Part shown: piece after piece, positions 36,344 to 42,928 of the stretch
How positions within the stretch are numbered: the first letter of the stretch is position 1
How the letters are laid out: every line of letters begins with the position of its first letter
Origin: Betaproteobacteria bacterium MOLA814
GTDB taxonomy: Bacteria; Pseudomonadota; Gammaproteobacteria; Burkholderiales; Burkholderiaceae_C
DNA length: 64,000 nt
Assembly (NCBI GenBank): GCA_000496475.1
Contig: AYMW01000003.1
Coordinates: forward strand, 156,475 to 220,474
Direction of reading: 5' to 3'
Position numbers and translations under genes: made by a program
The notes under the pieces: model-generated
The model's input: the letters and a program-made list of their open reading frames with translations, nothing else
Told to the model about the DNA's origin: nothing
The model's database searches: none

Positions 36344-36481
36344 CACGGTATTGATGAGCGTGGGGGGTCAATATGGTGCTTTATGAGCCAATAAAAGAGT
36401 TGTAGCCTCGGTCTGTCCATTGACCTTTGGTCCACGCACCGACGGCCCTGACATGATGCAAAAAAGAGGAGGAAAGTGACT

Positions 36482-37735
36482 GTGGATTTAGAAAGAAGTA
36501 ACAGTCGTGAACTGGCGTAACTGATCATTGACAAAGGCGTTCCAGCGAATGACGTATCAACACAGCTACTGCCCTACAGACTAAGTGATCTGTCTTTAAG
36601 AAAGAGTGATTTAGATCACATCCTTGACGATCTAACATCGAAGGTTACCAAAAGTCGAGACAAAACGGTTGTCAACCAACATCGCTCAAACATCAAGCAT
36701 CTATTGCTCGGAACCTTGGCCGCGGCTTTTGACTTTAAGAATGTTGCAATCAGCACAAGAACTGAGCATCATCAGGGCGACCAGCTGCTAGGTAAGCTGG
36801 GTTTTGACCGTCGCAAACTGCAACGCATCCTGCCGATACTTATCGAAGAAGACTGGATTAGAAGTACGGTTCATGGCTATCGCTCTACAGGCTCAATGCC
36901 ATCAAAAAGCAGCCAATACTTTGCCGGAGAATAGCTGCTCAACCACTTCTCTGGCTGCTTGTATGAGGTTGAGAATGACATGGTTCTACCCTGCTATCAC
37001 AAGTTCAATGAATTTCCTTTGGGTGAAGCACCTGCACTGGCCCTATATGAGGAAAATGAGGCATTGCTATCTCGATACAACCTATTCATGGCGGAACACA
37101 GCTGGGCAAAGAAAGGCCCAACGACCAGAGCATTCAGCAAAAGCATGGATAGAGCAGGAAAGCTTCACAACGCCTTTCAGAACATCGTCAACAGACGTGT
37201 ACCTATAAGAAAGAGCACATTAATTGATGGCTCTCCCATGGCAGAACCAGATTTCAGCTGCAACCATCTGCGCATGGCCTCTAAGCTGGTTGGAGAAGAT
37301 TTATCACCAGACCCCTACAGCGACCTAGTTCGTGAAATTGGTGGTGATGCATCAATCAACAAAAACCTAGTAAAGAAGTTCATCACCGTCTGCATTGGAG
37401 CGACAAGTCTCAATCAAAAAGGGGGACTAATGCTTGAGTGCAGCAGGGCGAAGAACACAACACCAATTCCAACCGAAACCTTCAGAGCAATGCTTGAAGC
37501 TACTGAGAAGCTGTTGCCTTGGATCAACAAGGAGAAGATCTTTTTCAATGATGCTGGGGCAGGGATGCAGTAGCTGGAGGGAGAAATTGGTCTACGAATG
37601 TTCAAATGGGCTTTGAACGAAGAAGTCCCAATGCTATCGGTGCATGATGCGTTTGCTGTAAAAGAGAAGGATAAAGAAAGAACGATGGAAAGAATGAAAG
37701 AAGAATGGATAAAAGTAATAAATAAAGAGAAGTAA
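36482..37735 (+). pseudogene. Polymerase-like replication gene interrupted by three in-frame stop codons
   Basis: One reading frame of 418 codons, free of frameshifts, from GTG 36482 (nine bases after AGGAGG; GTG 36476 also possible) to TAA 37733. It is broken by TAA at 36518, TAG at 36932 and TAG at 37571. All three replace what would be Gln by one C-to-T change (CAR to TAR) and all are followed by CTG. The C-terminal half shows IDGSPMAEPDFSCNHLRMASKL (an acidic motif A-like block), a basic helix NKNLVKKF, FFNDAGAGMQ and LSVHDAFAV (motif C-like VHD), an order seen in family-A-type palm domains and in uncharacterised plasmid/phage proteins. I read it as a replication or priming polymerase homologue, now probably inactive. 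The polymerase link is a motif judgement only. Confidence 0.6.
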
Positions 37736-38210
37736 TAAACCTCTAGCGTGTACACCCTTCATTCCTGAGTTCATCCTGTTACCGTACCTCTGAGCGTGTC
37801 TGTGAACCACTTGTAAGGCTGGAAGCAGTATCAAAAGTCGCTTGAGGTGCTTCGGGCTTGCTCGTGGGTAGTGCCAAAGAAAACTAAGGACTTGATGGCT
37901 CTTATCCCTGACATATCGGAGAGAACGGCTAGGAACTGGTTAAATGAGTTAAAAACGGCAGAAAGCCTAATAATAAATACTATTAGAGAATCTGCCGATT
38001 TTTAAGATGGGTGTTTTCAATATGTTTCATTCCACTAAAGGCACAATGTCGAAGCTACGTGATACGTGCGACAGTGACAGTGACAGTTCGTTAGGGAAGT
38101 AAGGCTAGACTGTCAGTATTTAATTTGTTAGCAAATGAATAGCTAACTGGCTGACTAGACATGGGCGAAAGGATAACATCCTCAACTAACATTGGAGAGT
38201 ACTAGCTTCT
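37736..38210. other. Mostly non-coding stretch with short repeats
   Basis: About 475 bases between the polymerase-like gene and the pentanucleotide repeat. It holds the small HTH-like open frame described separately, a triplet of GACAGT units (38070-38087), and otherwise nothing I can name. No terminator with a clear stem and T run was found after the polymerase-like gene. Confidence 0.5.
37847..38005 (+). CDS. Small open frame with a helix-turn-helix-like segment
   Basis: 52 residues from GTG 37847, a frame preceded by an in-frame TAA at 37814. The sequence KTKDLMALIPDISERTARNWLNELKTAE resembles a small helix-turn-helix such as those of phage and plasmid regulators, with ISERTARNWL as the recognition-like helix. 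No good ribosome-binding site is seen. It could be a genuine small regulator or excisionase-like protein of the element, or a fragment of a lost gene. Confidence 0.3.
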   Translation: MLRACSWVVPKKTKDLMALIPDISERTARNWLNELKTAESLIINTIRESADF

Positions 38211-38250
38211 GGTCTGGTCTGGTCTGGTCTGGTCTGGTCTGGTCTGGTCT
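38211..38250. repeat. Pentanucleotide tandem repeat, eight GGTCT units
   Basis: Eight uninterrupted copies of GGTCT (AGACC on the other strand), preceded by a partial CT. It lies 24 bases past the stop of the minus-strand Sel1 gene. A five-base unit would slip in frame-changing steps, as in phase-variable genes, but here it is outside the recognised coding regions. Confidence 0.9.
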
Positions 38251-38273
38251 GGGCAATATTCAACCCAAGAGTC

Positions 38274-39296
38274 TTAGTCACATCCTACAAACCCGTCAGC
38301 TAAGCATTCGCGAGCCATTCCTTGGGCTTGCTCTAATTGGAACGGTGTCATTTTCTCAGCTACGATCTCTCTGTTTTTCAAAGCCGACTTGTTACCAGTC
38401 GCTGCTGCTAAGTTCCACCACATGTGTGCTTTTACAAGGCTTTGCTCCATACCCTTGCCCTGCGCATACATCAAGGCTAGGTTGTGCTGGGCATTACTAT
38501 TTCCTTGAGCCGCAGCCAGCTTGAAGAGCCTTACAGCCTCAGCGTAGTCCTGGCCCACGCCCTCTCCATTTGTGTACATCACTCCTAGGTTTTGATTTGC
38601 TTGGACAAGACCCTGCCCGCCGGCTAGCTTGTAATAACGAGACGCTTTGACATCATCTCGAGCAACGCCAATCCCCTTGTTATAGAAAACACCAAGGTTG
38701 AACTGGGCACTTGCATTGCCTTGTGCAGCGGCCAACTTGAAGTAGCTATGCGCTGCAATGAAATCTTGGATGACACCCAGCCCACTGTTGTGCAACGCAC
38801 CTAGGTTGAGTTGGGCTCGAGGATGACCTTGATTGGCCGCTAATAGATAATTGCGAGCTGCATCGACAAAGTTAATAGCAACGCTATCGCCGTTTTGGAG
38901 CATTTCACCCAGTCGAAACTGCGCCAATGGACTGCCTTTAGCCGCAGACTTTTGATACAAATGAAAAGCCTCAGCGTAACTTTGAATTACACCTTGGCCT
39001 TTGTCGTAGGCCATGCCTTTGTTGTACAGGTCTATTGCCTCCAACTCTTCTTTATTCCTTGAAATAGTTATTGAAGCGGTCATTTCGGGATGGCCGCGAC
39101 CAGACCTAGTTGCGCGTGAAGACATAATATTTAGGATGAACTGAGCTGATATGTTGCCGTTAGATGCAGCACGTTCAAAGTTAAAACGCGCTGCGGGGTA
39201 ATCTCCTTTTTGATATGCGATATGCCCATCCTCAAAGTCCCCAGCCCAAACAGTCGTGGCACATAACAAGAACAACGCAGTTACCAACATTCTCAT
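38274..39296 (-). CDS. Exported Sel1-repeat (TPR-like) protein A
   Basis: 340 residues. Signal peptide MRMLVTALFLLCATTVWA with cleavage before GDFEDG. The rest is a run of about seven Sel1-like repeats (36-residue helix pairs), for example AQFRLGEMLQNGDSVAINFVDAARNY, AQLNLGALHNSGLGVIQDF, AQFNLGVFYNKGIGVARDD, ANQNLGVMYTNGEGVGQDY, AQHNLALMYAQGKGMEQ. It ends with CLADGFVGCD. Sel1 proteins are adaptor-type scaffolds for protein-protein contacts. Its signal peptide, first mature residues and end match the second Sel1 gene of the element (41,455-42,255), so they are paralogues. Partner unknown. Confidence 0.88.
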   Translation of the reverse strand: MRMLVTALFLLCATTVWAGDFEDGHIAYQKGDYPAARFNFERAASNGNISAQFILNIMSSRATRSGRGHPEMTASITISRNKEELEAIDLYNKGMAYDKGQGVIQSYAEAFHLYQKSAAKGSPLAQFRLGEMLQNGDSVAINFVDAARNYLLAANQGHPRAQLNLGALHNSGLGVIQDFIAAHSYFKLAAAQGNASAQFNLGVFYNKGIGVARDDVKASRYYKLAGGQGLVQANQNLGVMYTNGEGVGQDYAEAVRLFKLAAAQGNSNAQHNLALMYAQGKGMEQSLVKAHMWWNLAAATGNKSALKNREIVAEKMTPFQLEQAQGMARECLADGFVGCD

Positions 39297-39353
39297 AACC
39301 TAAGCTCCCTAATAAAGTTTTAAGCTAACACATATCATTTTTTCCGCTTCCTC

Positions 39354-39503
39354 AGAGGCTATTCAGTCGCATCAGGGATAAGCTGGTGGGTGGGTTGCTT
39401 GTCATGTGGAGTGGTTCTAGCTGTTGACACCTTCTCAAACCACACTACTTTGTATCTGGCAGGTATTCACAGGGTCTGGGTGGCTAACAACCCTTTTCCG
39501 CCC
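39354..39503. repeat. Sel1-leader repeat, copy A
   Basis: About 150 bases upstream of Sel1 gene A (58 bases from its start). It aligns along its length with copies B (40421-40569) and C (42333-42468): shared blocks include CAGTCGCATCAGGGATA (with B), TTCTAGC...CTCAAACCAC, GTATCTGG.CAGGTA and GTGGCTAACAACCC. It carries GGGTTGCT near its left and an imperfect complement (ACAACCC) near its right end. Confidence 0.8.
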
Positions 39504-39529
39504 ATCTCTTCGGAGTGGCCACGTTAATT

Positions 39530-39994
39530 TTATTTGTTGTTGACTGCAATAGACGCAGCCCAGTTACCTCTGAGCGCAAAGTACAGTCCTCCCACCCACA
39601 GAAACACGTGAAGATTGTCATATAAAATAACATGTGTGAGGCTTTCAGGTTTATTTACAACCCAAATAACACCTGTGGAAATAGAACACATTGTAATACC
39701 GCTAAACCGTGTGGTTAAATCTCCTAATTCAGCTACAAATGGAATGTTTCTAATCTTATTAAGCGACGCAAACCCTCCAGCCAATAAACCTATACCTGCT
39801 GCTATCTCACCGTATGTCACAACCCACCATACTAGTTTAGGCAAGCCAAAGGCAGCCCCCACTGTTGGATCAAAAGGGAGTTTGCTTAAACCTTGTTGAA
39901 TAAATACTACAGCCAATGGTATTCTCAATAACAGATGACTCCAACCAAAGTCTGGAAATGCGTTCCAATATGTTTGTAAATTCTTATTTTTCAT
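39530..39994 (-). CDS. DoxX-family membrane protein
   Basis: 154 residues with four membrane segments, the DoxX architecture. RIPLAVVFIQQGLSKLPFDP is the characteristic first helix end; LVWWVVTYGEIAAGIGLLAGG and the C-terminal NLHVFLWVGGLYFALRGNW follow. DoxX-like proteins are poorly defined; some take part in thiol or quinone-linked oxidoreduction. It lies between Sel1 leader copies A and B inside the element and is preceded by a strongly AT-rich region that probably holds its promoter. Its role in the element is unknown. Confidence 0.8.
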   Translation of the reverse strand: MKNKNLQTYWNAFPDFGWSHLLLRIPLAVVFIQQGLSKLPFDPTVGAAFGLPKLVWWVVTYGEIAAGIGLLAGGFASLNKIRNIPFVAELGDLTTRFSGITMCSISTGVIWVVNKPESLTHVILYDNLHVFLWVGGLYFALRGNWAASIAVNNK

Positions 39995-40420
39995 TTTCTA
40001 AAATATTCAAGTTTGTTTAGTTTTTAGTTTGTAATGTTAGCTGTTTTCAATTAAATAAAAATAAGAAAAACAAAATTACCTCGATTCAAAAAGTTGTTTT
40101 TATATTTCAATTATGTTTTATTTAAGCATCTTTAAGAAATCCTGTCCTCGCTAGAGGGTGTATGCCCTACATGCCATCAAGGTTGTGTGTCTTGTTAGCT
40201 CGCCATGCTGTTGAAACGCCATTTGCTACACTGCGAGGCCGCAAATAGACTAACTGTGAACTGGCGTACGTTACCCTGCGTGACTGTAAAGTTTATTCAC
40301 CGATCTGGAAATACCGAGTGCCTAAGAGGCGCTGGCTAACCTTGTGCAACTGCATCTATTTGCGTTGAACATGAGACTACAAAAGCTGGTGATGTTTGCA
40401 GATGCCAACACTGTTGCTTT
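39995..40420. other. AT-rich non-coding stretch upstream of the DoxX-family gene
   Basis: The first 145 bases are nearly all A/T and look like promoter or horizontally acquired sequence; the rest is ordinary in composition. I see no credible gene. A 13-base word GTGAACTGGCGTA at about 40,256 also occurs at about 36,507 in the start of the polymerase-like gene, which hints at a lost copy of that region, but the match does not extend. Confidence 0.45.
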
Positions 40421-40569
40421 AGAGGTTCTTCAGTCGCATCAGGGATAGGCTGGCAGGTGGGTTGCTTTTCATGTATGCGGGCTCTAGCCGCTAACGCCGC
40501 TCAAACCACACTACTTGTATCTGGGCAGGTACAACAGTAAACGGGTGACTAGCAACCCCTCCCCGCCCC
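40421..40569. repeat. Sel1-leader repeat, copy B (no adjacent Sel1 gene)
   Basis: Closest to copy A over its left part (TTCAGTCGCATCAGGGATA) and to copy C over its middle (GGCTCTAGCCG.TAAC.CCGC and TATCTGGGCAGGTACAACA). It has the perfect terminal inverted pair GGGTTGCT / AGCAACCC (about 40459 and 40551). Unlike A and C, no Sel1 gene follows on the minus strand; the DoxX-family gene is the next one, 427 bases away. Confidence 0.8.
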
Positions 40570-40701
40570 CTGTTTGTAGCGGCAATGCTTTTTCACCCTG
40601 CCATTTTGTCGGATACTTTAACCAATCATGAGCACGCTGTGCCTGCAAGCAGCGGCAATTTCAAGCGCCCGTTTTTCTGGGGCAAGGTCAAAATAGCTGC
40701 A

Positions 40702-40734
40702 CAAAAAAGCCCGACAGACTTTAATCAATCGGGC
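40702..40734 (-). terminator. Rho-independent terminator, minus strand
   Basis: GCCCGA/TCGGGC stem (40709-40714 with 40729-40734) followed on the minus strand by seven bases almost all T (A run 40703-40708). No intact minus-strand gene precedes it, so it may end a lost gene or a small RNA transcribed from the hairpin-rich sequence to its right. Confidence 0.55.
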
Positions 40735-40822
40735 CGGACCGTCACCACAGGAGGATGACAGTCGCTAGTGCCAAGTGCAAGAGAATAAAGTTGCACCTGC
40801 ACGAAGCGTAGGAATACGCTTC
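40709..40822. ncRNA. Four consecutive hairpins, possible structured RNA
   Basis: Within 114 bases: GCCCGA/TCGGGC (40709-40734), GACCGTCA/TGACAGTC with one mismatch (40737-40763), GTGCAA/TTGCAC (40775-40796) and GAAGCGTA/TACGCTTC closed by a GGAA tetraloop (40803-40822). Four independent stems this close are unlikely to be chance and resemble a folded small RNA, possibly an antisense RNA of phage origin. On the plus strand AGGAGG stands directly before ATG 40755 of an 18-codon frame (MTVASAKCKRIKLHLHEA), so a leader peptide is the alternative. Confidence 0.35.
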
Positions 40823-40967
40823 AAAAAGGGGCTTTGGCCCATGCTGGCGAGCGATCCTTGAGATCAAACGCCTGCTTAATGATTCTGCGCTTTATATTTG
40901 AACTTGGCAATTTATTTTACGTCCCTAGGTCCAGTCTGCCGCCGGTCAGCGTGTCTGTTGTCAAACC

Positions 40968-41130
40968 GTGGACGCATTGCCTTCAAGCTGGTTTGCAGCC
41001 GAGCACAGCGCCTTGCTGGTGAGCTATTGCAACCACGTTACCCGCGCTGCTCAAATCGAAGCTGGAGCTAACCTTGACCCATTGGCCGACCTCAACAAGT
41101 TTGTCAAATTGGCAAGCTGGCTGCTGGTGA
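40968..41130 (+). pseudogene. Phage terminase small-subunit remnant
   Basis: The translated stretch LPSSWFAAEHSALLVSYCNHVTRAAQIEAG followed by DLNKFVKLA resembles the central part of phage terminase small subunits (W-F...E...LL..YC.HV..A), the protein that recognises phage DNA for packaging. Both ends are missing, and the sequence then runs into a transposase remnant in another frame. Recognition is by eye from about 50 residues. Confidence 0.4.
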
Positions 41131-41152
41131 ATCAGCCAAGATCGCCATGGAC

Positions 41153-41281
41153 GCCCGACAGCCCGTATTTGAATACATCGGGCATTATTACAATCAAATT
41201 AGCAGACATTTAAACAATGGCTGGACCACAACTGTCGAATTCAAGCGTTGGCTGAAGGGTACATCTGTATCGGGACAGTGA
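41153..41281 (+). pseudogene. IS3-family transposase C-terminal remnant
   Basis: ARQPVFEYIGHYYNQISRHLNN followed by VEFKRWLKG matches the end of IS3-type OrfB transposases (A..AVFEYIE.YYN..R.HS.LGY..P.EFE), where the glutamate or its neighbour belongs to the DDE site. Here that position reads EYIGHYYN and only some 40 codons remain, so it is not functional. No IS ends are seen. It shows that the middle of the element has been hit by insertions and deletions. Confidence 0.5.
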
Positions 41282-41454
41282 CCCCACCTCAGAGTGATGA
41301 CGAGAAAGCGTGTAAGGCGAGGGTTGCCTTTGCCTACAAGAGGGCGACACCTGAGTTGAACAGTTGGATGGACTTTGGGGACGATGATGGTGAGCCTGTG
41401 ATCAATATATACCTCTAACTAAATCACCGGTTTATTCTCTTGGCTTGTACTCCT

Positions 41455-42255
41455 TCAGTCACAGTCCTTGTACTTACTAGCCAGACACTTTTTAACCATC
41501 TCTTGAGCTTTTACTATTTGTTGAGAGGTCATATTTTCAGCGCTACGGTCTCTTGATTTCTGAGCGCTTTTCATCCCAGACATAGCCGCTAGTTCCATCC
41601 AGATGTGTGCACGTAAGTGGTCCTGTGAGACCCCCTCGCCTAGGTAATACAGTATTCCTAAGTTCAGCTGTGCTTTTAAATGACCTTGCTTAGCGGCTAA
41701 CCTGTACCAAATAACTGCTTCTGCGTCGTCCTGCAAGACCCCATCCCCGTGGTCATACATTAGAGCTAAGTTGAACTGTGCGTGTGAACTGCCTTGTTTA
41801 GCTGACAACTTGTACCAACGAACTGCTTCAGCGTAATCCTGCAAGACCCCTTCGCCCTTGCGATACATATTGGCCAAGTTGAACTGTGCTTTTGAATTAC
41901 CTTGTTTAGCTACCAACTTGTACCAACGAAATGCTTCTGCGTAGTCCTGCAAGACCCCTTCGCCCTTGCGATACATTTCAGCTAAGTTGAACTGTGCATC
42001 TGAATGACCTTGTTCAGCTGCCAACTTGTACCAACGAACTGCTTCTGTATAGTCCTGTGAGACACCTTCGCCCTTGCGATACATCACAGCTAAGTTGTAC
42101 TGTGCGTATGAATCACCCTGTTCAGCGGCTTTTTTAAATAAACTTGCAGCCGTTATGAAGTCACCTTTTTCGTATGTAGTCATGCGCGCTTCAAAGTCGC
42201 CAGCCCAAACAGCCGTGGCGAATATTAAAAACAACGTAGTAACCAGCTTTTCCAT
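41455..42255 (-). CDS. Exported Sel1-repeat (TPR-like) protein B
   Basis: 266 residues. Signal peptide MEKLVTTLFLIFATAVWA before GDFEAR. About five highly regular Sel1 repeats follow, built on AQFNLANMYRKGEGVLQDYAEAVRWYKLSAKQGSSH; neighbouring units differ by few residues, which indicates recent tandem duplication. It ends in CLASKYKDCD. Signal peptide, GDFE start, the final MTSQQIVKAQEMVKKCL helix and the Cys-Asp ending parallel protein A encoded 2.2 kb away. The gene is 78 bases from leader repeat copy C. Partner unknown. Confidence 0.88.
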   Translation of the reverse strand: MEKLVTTLFLIFATAVWAGDFEARMTTYEKGDFITAASLFKKAAEQGDSYAQYNLAVMYRKGEGVSQDYTEAVRWYKLAAEQGHSDAQFNLAEMYRKGEGVLQDYAEAFRWYKLVAKQGNSKAQFNLANMYRKGEGVLQDYAEAVRWYKLSAKQGSSHAQFNLALMYDHGDGVLQDDAEAVIWYRLAAKQGHLKAQLNLGILYYLGEGVSQDHLRAHIWMELAAMSGMKSAQKSRDRSAENMTSQQIVKAQEMVKKCLASKYKDCD

Positions 42256-42332
42256 GACCAGAACCCTTTTATAAATTAGGGAGCATCCACAAATGTCAAA
42301 CTAACAGCGTTTGTTTAAAATTACTATGCTAA

Positions 42333-42468
42333 GAATGAGCATGGATAAGCCGACAAGTGGTTTGCTATTCATGTAGCGAGGCTCTAGCCGTTAACACCGC
42401 TCAAACCACCCTGCTGAGTATCTGGGCAGGTACAACATTATCTGAGTGGCTAACAAGTCCCCCCCCTC
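42333..42468. repeat. Sel1-leader repeat, copy C
   Basis: Upstream of Sel1 gene B at about the same distance (78 bases) as copy A is from Sel1 gene A (58 bases). Shares with B the words GGCTCTAGCCG, ACCGCTCAAACCAC and TATCTGGGCAGGTACAACA; the left part is more diverged. It ends in a C-run (about 42459-42466). Confidence 0.8.
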
Positions 42469-42489
42469 TTTAGGTGAACACGGAAATTC

Positions 42490-42521
42490 TGAGGTATCTT
42501 TTTAGGTATTTATTAGGTAGA
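42490..42521 (+). repeat. Right-end AGGTA repeats, candidate integrase arm sites
   Basis: Three AGGTA words at 42492, 42504 and 42515 (spacings 12 and 11), the last in the full form TTAGGTAGA identical to the left-end units. They lie about 86-115 bases inside the right attachment site. Together with the left-end pair they form a symmetrical set for integrase binding. Confidence 0.55.
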
Positions 42522-42606
42522 CAACTCAAAATACATGATTTAAAATTAACAATGAGTCCAAAGTGGTTACTATGTAAGCTATTGTTTTTAAGTTGTTTTA
42601 TCTAAT

Positions 42607-42667
42607 ATAGAACGAGCGCCTCCTAAGCGCTAGATACAGGTTCGATTCCTGTCGGAGGCACCAGCCT
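42607..42667 (+). repeat. Right attachment site: 61-bp direct repeat (tRNA-Arg 3' part)
   Basis: Identical to 34707-34767. It contains the anticodon arm, T arm, acceptor 3' strand and CCA but no 5' part, so it is not a functional tRNA. It marks the right boundary of the element. The 261 bases that follow up to the FkbM gene hold nothing I can identify. Confidence 0.95.
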
Positions 42668-42928
42668 GCACCTCAAGTCACTGTGTACCCATGACGTACT
42701 TGATACCTTAATCTGAATATGGGAATGGCTCTGTGTTAACAGGTAGCGCAGTTCCCGTAAAACGTCTCTGCGTTGTCAATAACCAGCTGCTATGCCCTTC
42801 ACCATACAGCGCTCTATTTTTAACTATAGCCCTAGAAGCCCATCAGCATCTAAGGGTTATAAAAACCAAAAGCCAACCGGCTCGAGCGAAGACTTGCAAA
42901 CCTTCAATTTAAACAGCTTGGAATAAAA

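Larger units (their letters stand above)
40570..41454. other. Decayed region of the element
   Basis: About 885 bases without an intact gene. It contains the minus-strand terminator, a cluster of hairpins, a terminase-like remnant and an IS3-type transposase remnant (listed separately). After the transposase remnant another short plus-strand frame (about 41,293-41,418, ending in DDDGEPVINIYL) has no start and no family I recognise. Confidence 0.6.
34707..42667. mobile_element. Integrated element in tRNA-Arg(CCT), 7.9 kb
   Basis: Bounded by the 61-bp direct repeat, with a tyrosine integrase starting 81 bases inside the left end. Contents: integrase, interrupted polymerase-like gene, small HTH-like open frame, Sel1-repeat gene, DoxX-family gene, decayed phage and IS remnants, a second Sel1-repeat gene, and several repeats. 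The intergenic proportion is high and parts (39,995-40,140) are very AT-rich compared with the dense, GC-richer flanks. No conjugation, capsid or packaging genes are intact, so it looks like a small satellite-type or decaying genomic island that would need help to move. Confidence 0.88.

Noticed and set aside
36298-36534. 78-residue minus-strand frame between integrase and polymerase-like gene
   Set aside because: It overlaps the ribosome-binding site and start of the plus-strand frame and shows no domain or conserved pattern.
36482-37735. Alternative genetic code (stop codons read as Gln) for the element
   Set aside because: Host and element genes around it end in TAA and TAG, and the same frame retains normal Gln codons including CAG CTG at 36782, so a general recoding is not supported.
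38211-38250. CRISPR array
   Set aside because: The repeat unit is five bases with no spacers and no cas genes are present anywhere in the window.
38192-38524. Plus-strand frame through the GGTCT repeat (WSGLVWSGLV...)
   Set aside because: It reads the tandem repeat and then the antisense of the Sel1 gene A end; no domain or ribosome-binding site.
39354-42468. Integron attC sites for the three Sel1-leader repeats
   Set aside because: The copies have inverted ends, but not the attC core sequences, they lie upstream and not downstream of the genes, and no integron integrase is present.
42607-42667. A second tRNA-Arg gene
   Set aside because: Only the 3' part is present; the acceptor 5' strand and D stem are missing, so it is an attachment-site duplicate.
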